Shown one piece after another: positions 1 to 8,903 of a stretch of DNA of 43,550 nucleotides. Positions within the stretch are counted from its first letter, which is position 1. Each line of letters starts with the position of its first letter. Location: the IMG/VR virus record IMGVR_UViG_3300037189_032011, positions 1-43,550 of that record; one strand, 5' to 3'. The position numbers and the translations under genes are program-made. The notes under the pieces are model-generated. The model saw only the letters and a program-made list of their open reading frames with translations, made no database searches and was not told the DNA's origin. Source of the stretch: a virus.

Positions 1-281
1 AACACCAACACCAACACCAACACCAACACCAACACCAACACCAACACCAACACCAACACCAACACCAACACCAACACCAACAGAAACACCAACTCCCACA
101 CTAACAGAAACACCAACTCCCACACTAACAGAAACACCAACTCCCACACTAACAGAAACACCAACACCCACACTAACAGAAACACCAACACCCACACTAA
201 CAGAAACACCTGAACCAACCTCAACAGAAACACCTACGCCAACACCAACAGAGACACCAACACCAACACCAAACCTTGTAA
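1..281 (+). repeat. Tandem ACACCA-type microsatellite encoding Thr-Pro repeats (upstream block)
   Basis: The hexamer-like unit aacacc repeats from the first base. From about base 80 it becomes an 18-24 base unit that adds GAA or CTA codons (TETPTPTL). It is coding and in frame with the protein that ends at 850. A second block of the same type lies at 673-847. Such repeats can change length by slippage. Confidence 0.9.
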
Positions 282-850
282 CATATGGTCCCGAAGTTAG
301 TTTCACAAGACCTAACAACGGATCGGGTACAGATGTTATAATACCAGGAGTATTGGAGATTTCCAGAAACTATGGCGGCGGCATCTATAACAGCGCTATT
401 GAAAGCTCATACGGCTCTAGTCGTTCTCCATCAAATACAGAATGGAATAGAGATGGATGGAGTAATATTTGTAATTATTATCAGCGAACATATGGATATA
501 TGTATATCATTGTTAACCCTAATGACTATATGCCCGATATTGTGCGTTATGAATTAATAATGAGGCACATCCCCACAAATAGATACTGGTTAATTAAATT
601 TACATCATGGCAAGCGCACGGCGGCGGAGGTTTTGCCTATACCAGAAAAGAATTATTATATTGTAACGAACCCACACCAACACCAACAGAGACACCAACA
701 CCAACAGAGACACCAACACCAACACCAACAGAGACACCAACACCAACACCAACAGAGACACCAACACCAACAGAGACACCAACACCAACAGAGACACCAA
801 CACCAACAGAGACACCAACACCAACACCAACACCAACACCAACACCATAA
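2..850 (+). CDS. Thr/Pro-repeat structural or adhesin-like protein, 5' end outside the window
   Basis: The reading frame is open from base 2 to the TAA at 848-850, so the true start lies before the window. The visible part has three segments: a TPTPT/TETP repeat (about bases 2-271), a globular segment of about 130 residues (about 272-673) rich in Gly, Tyr, Trp and Asn and ending in a GGGGFAYTR-type motif, and a second TPTPTE repeat running to the stop. Thr/Pro-rich repeats of this kind are extended linkers and are typical O-glycosylation acceptors. A run of glycosyltransferase genes follows at once. I infer a virion surface or fibre protein in which one globular unit is held between rod-like linkers. 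I do not recognise the globular domain. Reading frames on other frames and strand here are by-products of the repeat. Confidence 0.75.
   Translation, partial: TPTPTPTPTPTPTPTPTPTPTPTPTPTETPTPTLTETPTPTLTETPTPTLTETPTPTLTETPTPTLTETPEPTSTETPTPTPTETPTPTPNLVTYGPEVSFTRPNNGSGTDVIIPGVLEISRNYGGGIYNSAIESSYGSSRSPSNTEWNRDGWSNICNYYQRTYGYMYIIVNPNDYMPDIVRYELIMRHIPTNRYWLIKFTSWQAHGGGGFAYTRKELLYCNEPTPTPTETPTPTETPTPTPTETPTPTPTETPTPTETPTPTETPTPTETPTPTPTPTPTP
673..847 (+). repeat. Tandem Thr-Pro/Glu repeat (downstream block)
   Basis: In-frame repeats of ACACCA and ACAGAGACACCA encode TPTPTETP units up to the stop codon of the first gene. The same repeat type flanks the globular domain on both sides. Confidence 0.9.
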
Positions 851-865
851 AGTATTAGTATAATT

Positions 866-2023
866 TTGATCACCACAATAATCCCAGTTTTTTCTTTGGA
901 CTTAGATAGAAAAAGAAATTTAGAGTTTGTTTGTGATAGGTTACATGAGCAACTTGGTAGTGATAATAAAACGATAATGGCAGTACAAGATGAAAAACTA
1001 GACTATTATTACAATAAGTTTCCTAATGTTGTACTATGCTATGATAAACGCTATAAAAAATTTAACAAAAGTTTTGTTTTTAATTCAATATTAAATACTA
1101 AAATTGAAAGTGATTTTGTTCTTCTTTTAGACGCAGATATTTATCTTCCTTTCAAAGATATAAAAAAACAACTAGAGATAAAAGATAAAGTAATAAAGCC
1201 TTTTAAAGAATGTGTTTATTTGGACAAAGACACCACCAATGAATTCATTTATCAGAAAAAGTCAAGACTAAGATCTGATTTTAAAAGTTTGTCAGCTATA
1301 GGCGGCGGGGCTGTGATAATAAACACAAGCATACTTGAAGATAAAAGCATTAGGTTTGATGAAAATTTTGAAGGTTGGGGATGGGAAGATATTGATTTTG
1401 GAGACAACCTTAGATCTAAGTTCAAGATAAAAACTCTTGATCATACTGCTATTCATCTTTATCACGAGCCTTTAGACAATAAACAAAATTTAAAGAATTT
1501 TTCACATTATCAAATAAAGAAAAAACCTCAAAACAAATTAGTTCATGTCTTTACATACTTTTGTACAGATGATAGTTCTTTTTATTTAGCTCAAAAAGAA
1601 GCTGTAGAATCTTTTGTTGATTCTAAATCTTCTGATGTTTTACTTGTTAATGCATATTTAGATTTTTGCTTTGATGATGATAATATAAAGCATTTAAAAG
1701 CAAAAAAAGTTGGTAACAATGAGATTTTGTTATTCTTTGACGACTTGATTAAAATGATTGTTCCTTACGCAAATGACGATGGATGGATATTTTATTCCAA
1801 TTCTTGTTTTAAACTAGATTCTTCCTTATATTCCTTTATTATTCAAAACAAAGATTTTGATTATATAGAGTTTAAAAAAGGAGACATAAAAGCTTTTGCT
1901 TTTAAAAAAGAGTTAGCTTATTCCAACTTTTCTGGTTTATTTGTAGGCCCAAAACTACCAAACGAACCAATTTGCAATTTTTTATCTCAATTGTGTAAAA
2001 AAAAGTTAGAATTTAAAGTCTAA
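866..2023 (+). CDS. GT-A fold glycosyltransferase, two-domain, TTG start
   Basis: The 385-residue product begins with the ITTIIPVFSLD beta-strand typical of family 2 and galactosyltransferase-like GT-A enzymes. It has a DAD metal/nucleotide-sugar motif at residues 89-91 and, near residue 150, a GGGAVIINTS segment followed by FEGWGWEDIDFGDNLR, which matches the acceptor-side C-terminal region of galactosyltransferases. A second domain (about 225-385) is homologous to the middle domain of the next gene, but where that one has NSD this one reads NSC (312-314), so a metal-binding acid may be lost. There is no ATG near the start. TTG at 866 aligns with the ATG of the downstream paralog, and no Shine-Dalgarno site is visible. 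Donor and acceptor cannot be deduced. Confidence 0.8.
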   Translation: MITTIIPVFSLDLDRKRNLEFVCDRLHEQLGSDNKTIMAVQDEKLDYYYNKFPNVVLCYDKRYKKFNKSFVFNSILNTKIESDFVLLLDADIYLPFKDIKKQLEIKDKVIKPFKECVYLDKDTTNEFIYQKKSRLRSDFKSLSAIGGGAVIINTSILEDKSIRFDENFEGWGWEDIDFGDNLRSKFKIKTLDHTAIHLYHEPLDNKQNLKNFSHYQIKKKPQNKLVHVFTYFCTDDSSFYLAQKEAVESFVDSKSSDVLLVNAYLDFCFDDDNIKHLKAKKVGNNEILLFFDDLIKMIVPYANDDGWIFYSNSCFKLDSSLYSFIIQNKDFDYIEFKKGDIKAFAFKKELAYSNFSGLFVGPKLPNEPICNFLSQLCKKKLEFKV

Positions 2024-2030
2024 TATTATC

Positions 2031-4199
2031 ATGCTCACGATTATAATACCAACTTATAAGTTGTCAAAATTTAGAAGAATAAATTTAGAGTTTTTGTATC
2101 ATCGTTTAGAAGAACAAATTCCAAATTGCAGAGTTGTAATAGCCAATCAGTACAGCCACGAAGATGAAGACTACTACAAAAAGTTTGATGAAGTTATTTA
2201 TTTAAAAAATGATTCACAAAAGTTCAACAAAAAATTCTTAATAAATCAAACTCTAGGCAGCATAAAAGAAGACAAGAATGAATTTTTAATGTTCTTGGAT
2301 TGTGACATATATTTTAGGTTTAAAAATTTAGAAAGTCATTTAAATAATTTATTACAAGAAGAAAAAATTGTTAAACCATTTAAAGAGTGTATCTACCTAA
2401 CAAAAAAGCTTACTTCTGACTTTATGAAGAAAAGAAAAATCGCTCTCCCAGAGAGCTTAAAAAAGGTTGTTTCTTTTTGGAGAGAAGCCTTAATTGTTAG
2501 AAAAAGTTTAATGAAAGAACAAAAGTTTTTTGACGAAAAAATAAGCCTTGGTTGGAACTGTTTACCTGTTTATAAAAATACTGGAATTAAGGTTGTTGAT
2601 GATTTCTCTGTCCACCTTTATCACCAATCAGATTGTTTTAACGAGTCCAAATCTAAAATTGTACACGTTTTTAATATTGCATGTTTAACTTCCTCACATA
2701 GATTGCATAAAGCCCAAACTAAATCCATAGAGTCTTTTCAGACAGCAAGAAAAAAACTAGATGTTACCTTTATTAATGTTTCTCAAAAAGACTGTCTTAA
2801 AAAAAACAACATAAAAAACATAGCAGTAAGTAGGACCGCACTGGATTTGGGTCATAATAAAGACTTTCCATTTTTAAATGACGTAGTTAATAGTGCCATT
2901 CCATTTGTCAAAGAAGATGACTGGGTACTCTACACCAACTCAGACTGTAGTGCTAGTAAAACACTGTATCAGACGATATTAAAATGTAATGCTGATTACA
3001 TAGAACTTAAAAGACAAGACGTAGATGAAAGAGGAACACACATAAGAACTATAGAAAGGGGAACAGATGGTTTTGCTATAAAAAAAGGCTTATTAAAAAA
3101 AATACCAATCCCGGATCTTCTTATAGGTGCCCCTTATTGGGATGATGTAATCTCTAAACTGTATTCATCTTTTGAATCAACAATAGTTAGCAACGAACTT
3201 ATTCATGTCGAGCACGAAACTACATATGATTTAAATAAACTAGATATCGCAGGACAAACAAACTATAATCAATTCTTAAAAATAAACTGTACTGCAAAAA
3301 AAGAGCTTGTAGAAAGTCCAAAACCTTTGAAAGTTTCTGATTATATTGATTTTAATAATTTGTTTCATTTCAAAAATAAACTAGAGTGCATATGCCTGCT
3401 TGTATGTGATAGAGAGCTATCAGATAAATATTTTTATAACTTTATAAATCAAATAGTAAAAAAAACTCCTAAAGAACACACAAAAGATATAAGCTTTAAA
3501 ATATTTATAAATAAGAGTTCAAGCTTAATTCCTAAAGAGGCCGTAGCTAGTTTGAAACAAGTATTTGAATTTGTTGATGTAATTAACCTAAACTTAGAAA
3601 AACATGAAGATCTCTACCTAAAAAGGGATTTACCAACAAAAGAACCACTCCCAGAACTTGGATATCTTAGCGGTCCTAACAAAATGTTTTATGATGCGAT
3701 AAAGGTTTGTAGCGAGTACAATACAACTTTGCTTTTAGAAACAGATTGTCTTCTGGGCAAAAATTGGCTCCATAGAATAAATGACTATATAAGAACTTCA
3801 AATGGTTTTTGGATTAGTGGAAGCATGTATGATGGCAATGCAAACTTTGAAAAGTATATGAAAAGCCATATAAATGGCGGAACATGCTTGTGTGCAACAG
3901 GTGATTCTAACTTTCAAAAATTTTTAGATTTATTTTATGATTGGTTTAAAATAACAGTAAAAACAGATAATTATTTAGCTTATGATTATGGGATTAAGAA
4001 GTTTATCATGAGCAACACAGAAGTTTATCAAAATATAGAAAAAGAGAGAAAAATTTGGCAATTTATTGATAGGATGTACGCAAGAAATAATCTAATATTT
4101 AACCTTTCAGTTCATGTTGATAAATTAGAAGACATTAAAAGATTTAATGAATTATTTAATTTTGCTATTCTACACACGAAAGCTTCTTGTGATTTTTGA
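2031..4199 (+). CDS. Three-domain GT-A glycosyltransferase
   Basis: The 722-residue product starts MLTIIIPTYKLSK and has three GT-A-like modules. Module A (about 1-205) has DCD at residues 90-92 and is a paralog of the N-terminal half of the preceding gene. Module B (about 210-420) starts at KIVHVFNIAC, has NSD at 303-305 and is a paralog of the second domain of the preceding gene. Module C (about 445-722) has LLLETDCLLG with its acidic motif at 570-572 and is absent from the neighbour. The two genes therefore arose by tandem duplication plus gain or loss of a module. The start is the only ATG after the preceding stop, seven bases away, with no visible ribosome-binding site. Multi-module enzymes of this kind often build a short glycan in successive steps, which is inference here. 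Confidence 0.8.
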   Translation: MLTIIIPTYKLSKFRRINLEFLYHRLEEQIPNCRVVIANQYSHEDEDYYKKFDEVIYLKNDSQKFNKKFLINQTLGSIKEDKNEFLMFLDCDIYFRFKNLESHLNNLLQEEKIVKPFKECIYLTKKLTSDFMKKRKIALPESLKKVVSFWREALIVRKSLMKEQKFFDEKISLGWNCLPVYKNTGIKVVDDFSVHLYHQSDCFNESKSKIVHVFNIACLTSSHRLHKAQTKSIESFQTARKKLDVTFINVSQKDCLKKNNIKNIAVSRTALDLGHNKDFPFLNDVVNSAIPFVKEDDWVLYTNSDCSASKTLYQTILKCNADYIELKRQDVDERGTHIRTIERGTDGFAIKKGLLKKIPIPDLLIGAPYWDDVISKLYSSFESTIVSNELIHVEHETTYDLNKLDIAGQTNYNQFLKINCTAKKELVESPKPLKVSDYIDFNNLFHFKNKLECICLLVCDRELSDKYFYNFINQIVKKTPKEHTKDISFKIFINKSSSLIPKEAVASLKQVFEFVDVINLNLEKHEDLYLKRDLPTKEPLPELGYLSGPNKMFYDAIKVCSEYNTTLLLETDCLLGKNWLHRINDYIRTSNGFWISGSMYDGNANFEKYMKSHINGGTCLCATGDSNFQKFLDLFYDWFKITVKTDNYLAYDYGIKKFIMSNTEVYQNIEKERKIWQFIDRMYARNNLIFNLSVHVDKLEDIKRFNELFNFAILHTKASCDF

Positions 4200-4223
4200 C
4201 TATTTTAAACTATAGATAAAATT

Positions 4224-4859
4224 ATGAACATTGTTTATACGTACTATGAAGACGTGCCGGAAATTACCAATTGCCCTTCTAGAAATAGCTCCCAACAAGA
4301 TCTAATAGAGATTTGTTCTAAATCTTGGGCAAACCATGGATGGAATCTTTTAGTTTTGAGTGAAAAAGATGCTGCGACTCACCCTTTATATGAAAGTTAT
4401 AAAAAAGTAGTTTTGTCTTTTCCTAGTGCGAACCCTTTTCCATATGACTATCATTGTTATATGAGATGGCTAGCTATGGCTAATGTTGGTGGTGGAATAA
4501 TGATAGATTATGATGTAGTTAATCTAGGAGTAAAAAACTTAGACTTCTTTGATTTTTCTCGGTTAACTCTTTATCAAGGACATGTTCCTTGTGTTGTTTC
4601 TGGAAATAGTGAACACTACTTAAATTTGGTAAAAGAGTTCATAAAAATTAAAGATAAAATAAAAGACTACATTTGTTTGATTAATGATAAACCTCACACA
4701 TCGGACATGTTATTTTTGGCTAGTGGAGATATAAAATTCAATAAACTGAATAAAGTTGAAAACTATCCAAAAAGAAGTGCATTAGTTCATTGCTGCCAAT
4801 ACGTTTGTAACGACAAAAATAAGTTTGAAATAATGAAAGAATTATTGCAAGATGCTTAA
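4224..4859 (+). CDS. DXD-motif sugar transferase (GT32/capsular polysaccharide type)
   Basis: The 211-residue protein has an RWLAMANVGGGIMIDYDVVN segment around residues 77-98, with the DYD motif at 95-97. This is the hallmark of the small DXD glycosyltransferases related to yeast OCH1 and the sugar-binding domain of large clostridial toxins. The aromatic-rich N-terminus (MNIVYTYYED) is also usual for the group. It lies within the glycosyltransferase run and overlaps the next gene by eight bases, suggesting cotranscription. A TATAGATA element at 4211-4218 ends only five bases before the ATG, and there is no Shine-Dalgarno site. The sugar is unknown. Confidence 0.75.
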   Translation: MNIVYTYYEDVPEITNCPSRNSSQQDLIEICSKSWANHGWNLLVLSEKDAATHPLYESYKKVVLSFPSANPFPYDYHCYMRWLAMANVGGGIMIDYDVVNLGVKNLDFFDFSRLTLYQGHVPCVVSGNSEHYLNLVKEFIKIKDKIKDYICLINDKPHTSDMLFLASGDIKFNKLNKVENYPKRSALVHCCQYVCNDKNKFEIMKELLQDA

Positions 4860-5670
4860 TAACGATATAGAAGATCTAAACAAAGCTCATAATTTTCTCG
4901 CCTACAAAGGCACATCAGATAGTAATGTACTATTCTTAGGCAGTTGTAGAATGACGCCTATAATGTACTATTTAAATACTTTGTGTCCGCAATACAATTT
5001 GTATTGCATATACTGTCCTTTTTGGGGCAATCAATTTGAACAAAATAATGGTTTTCCTAAAGAAAAAATAGACTTGATTTTGCCTAAAGCTGAATTGTTT
5101 ATAACAGAAACAATACGTAATTATAAGATATTAAACACTGATCGGTGTTCTTCTGAAAACTTTTTTTCATCATTTGACGCTAGCCATTTGAAAGAAATAA
5201 GGTTAAGTAACTTAGAGTTAAGAATGTATTTTTATGATTTAATAAATACTTATAAACATAAAATTGAAGATGTAGATAGTGTTTTTTTAGAATCTAAAAA
5301 AAGATTAGATGAATCTCTTGCTAAATATGGTTTTCCCGAAATCACCAGTTTTATAAATAACAATTTTACTAAAACTAAGCTGTTTTCAACTCATAACCAT
5401 CCATGTAGAATACTTAGCTTGGCTATGTTTAAAAATATAGCAAACAGATTAAATTTAAAAGTAACATTTGATTTTTTAAAAAACGTTTCTCTTAAAAACT
5501 TCCTTGAACAAAATTCAAGTCCTATTACAAAGAGTGATATTAAAAAATATAAATTTGAATTTTATACTCAATTATTTGATGAAGATATTCTGAACAATCC
5601 TTCTTTTTACTACTCTCCTAGTGAAGAAGAAAACACCAAACTGGACCAATTTATTGAACAAATATTATGA
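4852..5670 (+). CDS. WcbI-like polysaccharide biosynthesis protein (putative acyltransferase)
   Basis: The 272-residue protein carries VLFLGSCRMTP near residues 26-36 and a NHPCRILSLAMF segment near residue 180. The G-[NS]-C-[QR] motif followed by a distant His-Pro resembles the WcbI family of capsule proteins, thought to be CoA-dependent acyltransferases acting on sugars. The match is by motif only. The start codon overlaps the end of the upstream gene, and the stop codon overlaps the next ATG (ATGA), so it sits inside a translationally coupled glycan operon. No signal peptide is seen, so a cytoplasmic location is likely. Confidence 0.5.
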   Translation: MLNNDIEDLNKAHNFLAYKGTSDSNVLFLGSCRMTPIMYYLNTLCPQYNLYCIYCPFWGNQFEQNNGFPKEKIDLILPKAELFITETIRNYKILNTDRCSSENFFSSFDASHLKEIRLSNLELRMYFYDLINTYKHKIEDVDSVFLESKKRLDESLAKYGFPEITSFINNNFTKTKLFSTHNHPCRILSLAMFKNIANRLNLKVTFDFLKNVSLKNFLEQNSSPITKSDIKKYKFEFYTQLFDEDILNNPSFYYSPSEEENTKLDQFIEQIL

Positions 5671-7397
5671 GCAATAATATTAACATCGAAGAATTTTATA
5701 AACTAAATGATATTGACAATAGATTCGATGAGGATTTTTATCAAACCATCTTCCCAGACACAAAAGATTTCTATCAACCATACTGTAGAGAAAATGGTAT
5801 AAGTGAAAAACAAAGGTTATATTATCATTATATAAACTACAATCCGCACTATACAAAAGAAGATTATTATTTCAAAGATCGTAAAAATAAAATTTATATA
5901 AAAGTAGAAAACGGTCTAGCTAATAGACTTAGAACTTTAGATTCTTTTTACAATTTTGCCATCTTTCATGATAGAGATTTACATGTCTGCTGGGATAAAG
6001 GTCCGGGCTGGGGAGAAGAGCATTTTTTAGATTTATTTGATCAAGTAGAAAAAATAAATTTTATATCATTAGAAGAGTATGACAATTTTAGTAAAAGTCA
6101 TATTAACTTAGATAAATTAGTTACTAAGAACCCTAACAATCCTGAATCCTATATTTTTGGTGTCGCTAATGCCCAACTTATTGAAATCATAAACAAAGAA
6201 GATTTTTGTTACTGTGGGGATTTTGCTCTTGAGTTTTATTTGCCAAGCATAAAAACGAATTCTGTTTTTTTTGATAAACTATTCCCTACCAAAAGAATTG
6301 CAGAAAAAATTAAATCTATAACAAGTATTTTTAATGAAAATACAATAGGGGTGCACATCAGAAGAGGGGATGCATGGACAAGTCCTTGGAGAAGCTTTTT
6401 TGAAAGATCAAATGATGAAGCTTTTATCAAGGAAATGAATAAAAGAATTCAAGACAACCCAAATACAAATTTTTATTTGTCTACAGATTGCGAAGAGACG
6501 CATAAAAAGTTTGTCAATACGTTTAATAACAAAGTAATCTGGTGTGAAAAGGAATTCGTTAATAGTAATGATTATATGAAGCCCAAGTACGGGCAAGAGG
6601 CCGCAGTAATAGATTCTTTTTGTTTATCTAAAACTAGTGAAATTATAGGTTCAGAATGGAGTAGCTTCTCACAGCTTGCTTCTAAGCTGGGAAAGAAACC
6701 TATTTCTATCGCTCGCTCAGACACAGCTAATAAGCCTAATATCAAAACACAGGAAGTTTCTGTTGTATGTGCGGTTAAGAACAGAACCAAGTCTTTGTTG
6801 TTGTCATTACAATCTTGGTTAATGTTCCCGCAAATAAAAAATATAGTTATAGTAGATTGGTCCTCTGATGTTCCTGTTGAGGAAGAAATTAAAGTTAACT
6901 CTAAGATTAAAATTGTAAGAGTTGAAGGTCAGAAATACTATAACGTATCTAAAGCTCTTAATTTGGCTTTTAAAAACGCCCCCGATGGTTTGATATTAAA
7001 GTTAGACGCAGATTATATACTGAATCCTTATTTTAACTTTTTTGAAAAATACAGCATATCAGAGAAAGAGTTCTTAACTGGTTGTTGGAGGGATACGGCC
7101 CTTGATGGTGATTCTGGTTTTTTGCAATTTTTACATGGTCTTCTTTTTATAGACAAAGAAGACTTTCTTTTATCCGGCGGATACAATGAAGAATTCGAAG
7201 GTTATGGATATGAAGATTGTGATCTCTATAAAAGCTTAGAAGATTCTGGGTTAAAGCACAAGTATTTAAACCATCAAGTCCTATCCGTGTTTCACATTCC
7301 ACATTCTGATAATTACCGCAGTGCTAATTACGAAAGCAAAAATATACATCATTCATTGAATCAAAATTTGATTATATCAAAAAAAAAAGTAAGATAG
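5667..7397 (+). CDS. Bifunctional fucosyltransferase-like / GT2 glycosyltransferase
   Basis: The 576-residue protein looks like a fusion. Residues 1-60 contain a short FDEDFYQTIFPD module. Residues about 70-345 contain ENGLANRLRTL and the VHIRRGD motif (H230-D234), which is the GDP-fucose-binding signature of the GT11/GT23/GT65-type fucosyltransferase fold. Residues about 365-575 form a GT2 domain with VSVVCAVKNR, a DAD motif at 447-449 and the acceptor-side GGYNEEFEGYGYEDCDLY segment. The start overlaps the previous stop as ATGA. The last codons lie on a run of ten adenines (7379-7388); a -1 slip there would join this frame to the next gene. Fucose as donor is an inference from the HxRRGD-type loop. 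Confidence 0.75.
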   Translation: MSNNINIEEFYKLNDIDNRFDEDFYQTIFPDTKDFYQPYCRENGISEKQRLYYHYINYNPHYTKEDYYFKDRKNKIYIKVENGLANRLRTLDSFYNFAIFHDRDLHVCWDKGPGWGEEHFLDLFDQVEKINFISLEEYDNFSKSHINLDKLVTKNPNNPESYIFGVANAQLIEIINKEDFCYCGDFALEFYLPSIKTNSVFFDKLFPTKRIAEKIKSITSIFNENTIGVHIRRGDAWTSPWRSFFERSNDEAFIKEMNKRIQDNPNTNFYLSTDCEETHKKFVNTFNNKVIWCEKEFVNSNDYMKPKYGQEAAVIDSFCLSKTSEIIGSEWSSFSQLASKLGKKPISIARSDTANKPNIKTQEVSVVCAVKNRTKSLLLSLQSWLMFPQIKNIVIVDWSSDVPVEEEIKVNSKIKIVRVEGQKYYNVSKALNLAFKNAPDGLILKLDADYILNPYFNFFEKYSISEKEFLTGCWRDTALDGDSGFLQFLHGLLFIDKEDFLLSGGYNEEFEGYGYEDCDLYKSLEDSGLKHKYLNHQVLSVFHIPHSDNYRSANYESKNIHHSLNQNLIISKKKVR

Positions 7398-7405
7398 ATA
7401 TATTT

Positions 7406-8884
7406 TTGTTCAATGATAGCAGCATTTTGAGTTCATGCTTTAAAAAAAATTGCATTGATTTCAAAGTAATAGATAGAATGTTACCTCAATCAGATTTCAT
7501 CGACGGAAGCAACTTATTGATTTTCCACGATTTAAATGGTCCTATTGACTTTGATTTAGTAGAAAGAGTACACAGAAAAAACAAGAATAATAAAATTTAT
7601 TTTATATCAAACGATTTAAATTTTTTATCTAAATATTGGGAGCTGTACTTTAAGCCTCAATCTGTTTTTGATGTTTCAAAAGAAAGTATGTTTAAGGTTT
7701 TGGCATTTAGTTCTCCAGAACAAGACTTTGTTAGGTTTTCAAGGTGCGTAATATTAGATGTAAGTTTAATTATTGACATTGATGAAGACTTTGATGAGAA
7801 ATTTTATTTTAACCAATTAAATGAAGAAATAAAAATAAATTTAGACCCTTTAGATCGTAGGTCTTTATTTTCAAATTATTTTCGTGAGGGAAAAATAATG
7901 TATAGAAGCAAAAACTACAAAGATTATTGTGTGGAGCACACCAAGAACATTATGAATGAAAAAAAACACTTAATAGAGTATATTCCTGAAGACTGGCAAT
8001 CACCGGCAATAACAGAAAAGTTTGCATTTCTTAGTCATCAAATTGATTTAAAAACAGACAACTACTATTTTGCTTTTCCTTGGGCTTCTTTAATTGATAA
8101 TTTTTTAAGAGGTAGAATTAGTATTGATTTTTATAAAGATTCTATAAAAGAAAAAATTTCATGTTTAGATTCGAATAAAAAAATACACACTGTGTGCCAA
8201 CATATATTTTGGAAAGAGCTTATAAAACTTTGGGAGGATGTTGGTATAACCGACATTCACCTATCGCACTGCACCGATTCTAGCCAAAAGGCAACAAATA
8301 AAATAGTTCTTCACAGTTGGCCATTATTAGCTGTTAACTATGAACTTAAAGATCGTTGTAAAAAACTATTGTTAAAACCCTATAATAAGAAAAAATATTT
8401 GTTATCATTTGTTGGATCTTATATGAGTTTTCACAGATCAGATATAAGACTGAAAATAAAAAAAGTTTTAGAAAAAACTCCAAATGAAAAAATATATTTA
8501 AAATATTATGATGAATGGCATTACCAAAAAATAGTATATGAGCCGGACAGTTTTGTAAAAGAAGATGATGACATCAAAACCTTTAATTATAATGAGGTTA
8601 TATCTGAGTCAGTTTTTTCCTTGTGTCCAGAGGGAACAGGTCCTAATTCACTTAGATTATGGGAAAGTATGGCTGTGGGTTCGATCCCAGTTTTGTTTGA
8701 GAACGATTGGATCCCCCCAGAAATAGAAGGACTAGGATGGTCTGATTTTTCAATAAAAATAAAAAATGAAGAGATCTGCGATATTTATGAAAAATTATCG
8801 AACATTCCAGATGACGTATTGCAATCGATGCAGTTTAACTGTTTAAACGCATATAATCAGTTTAGGAAAAAAACTTGCTTTTGA
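7406..8884 (+). CDS. Exostosin-like glycosyltransferase (GT47), start uncertain
   Basis: The 492-residue reading frame ends in a GT47-like block: FSLCPEGTGPNSLRLWESMA, then GSIPVLFENDWIPP, the nucleotide-sugar-binding region of exostosin-type GT-B enzymes. The first ATG-like start is problematic. TTG at 7406 has no Shine-Dalgarno site, and the frame stays open upstream through KSKIDIFLFND, which reads like the genuine N-terminal strand. Either an ATA or TTG start is used, or the protein is made by a -1 shift on the ten-adenine run at the end of the preceding gene, or there is an indel error in that homopolymer. The product probably works with the neighbouring transferases on the same glycan. 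Confidence 0.7.
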   Translation: MFNDSSILSSCFKKNCIDFKVIDRMLPQSDFIDGSNLLIFHDLNGPIDFDLVERVHRKNKNNKIYFISNDLNFLSKYWELYFKPQSVFDVSKESMFKVLAFSSPEQDFVRFSRCVILDVSLIIDIDEDFDEKFYFNQLNEEIKINLDPLDRRSLFSNYFREGKIMYRSKNYKDYCVEHTKNIMNEKKHLIEYIPEDWQSPAITEKFAFLSHQIDLKTDNYYFAFPWASLIDNFLRGRISIDFYKDSIKEKISCLDSNKKIHTVCQHIFWKELIKLWEDVGITDIHLSHCTDSSQKATNKIVLHSWPLLAVNYELKDRCKKLLLKPYNKKKYLLSFVGSYMSFHRSDIRLKIKKVLEKTPNEKIYLKYYDEWHYQKIVYEPDSFVKEDDDIKTFNYNEVISESVFSLCPEGTGPNSLRLWESMAVGSIPVLFENDWIPPEIEGLGWSDFSIKIKNEEICDIYEKLSNIPDDVLQSMQFNCLNAYNQFRKKTCF

Positions 8885-8903
8885 AGAAAGCACCATCAAT
8901 TAA

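Noticed and set aside
1-280. CRISPR-like array
   Set aside because: The repeats are contiguous and coding, with no unique spacers.
1-850. Short open reading frames on other frames and the minus strand (His/Gln-rich, Leu/Val-rich)
   Set aside because: They arise from the period-6 Thr-Pro coding repeat, have no ribosome site, and the frame open from base 2 explains the region.
5820-5840. TATATAAAC as a late promoter
   Set aside because: It lies in the middle of a coding sequence with no start nearby, and shows the AT-rich background of the motif.
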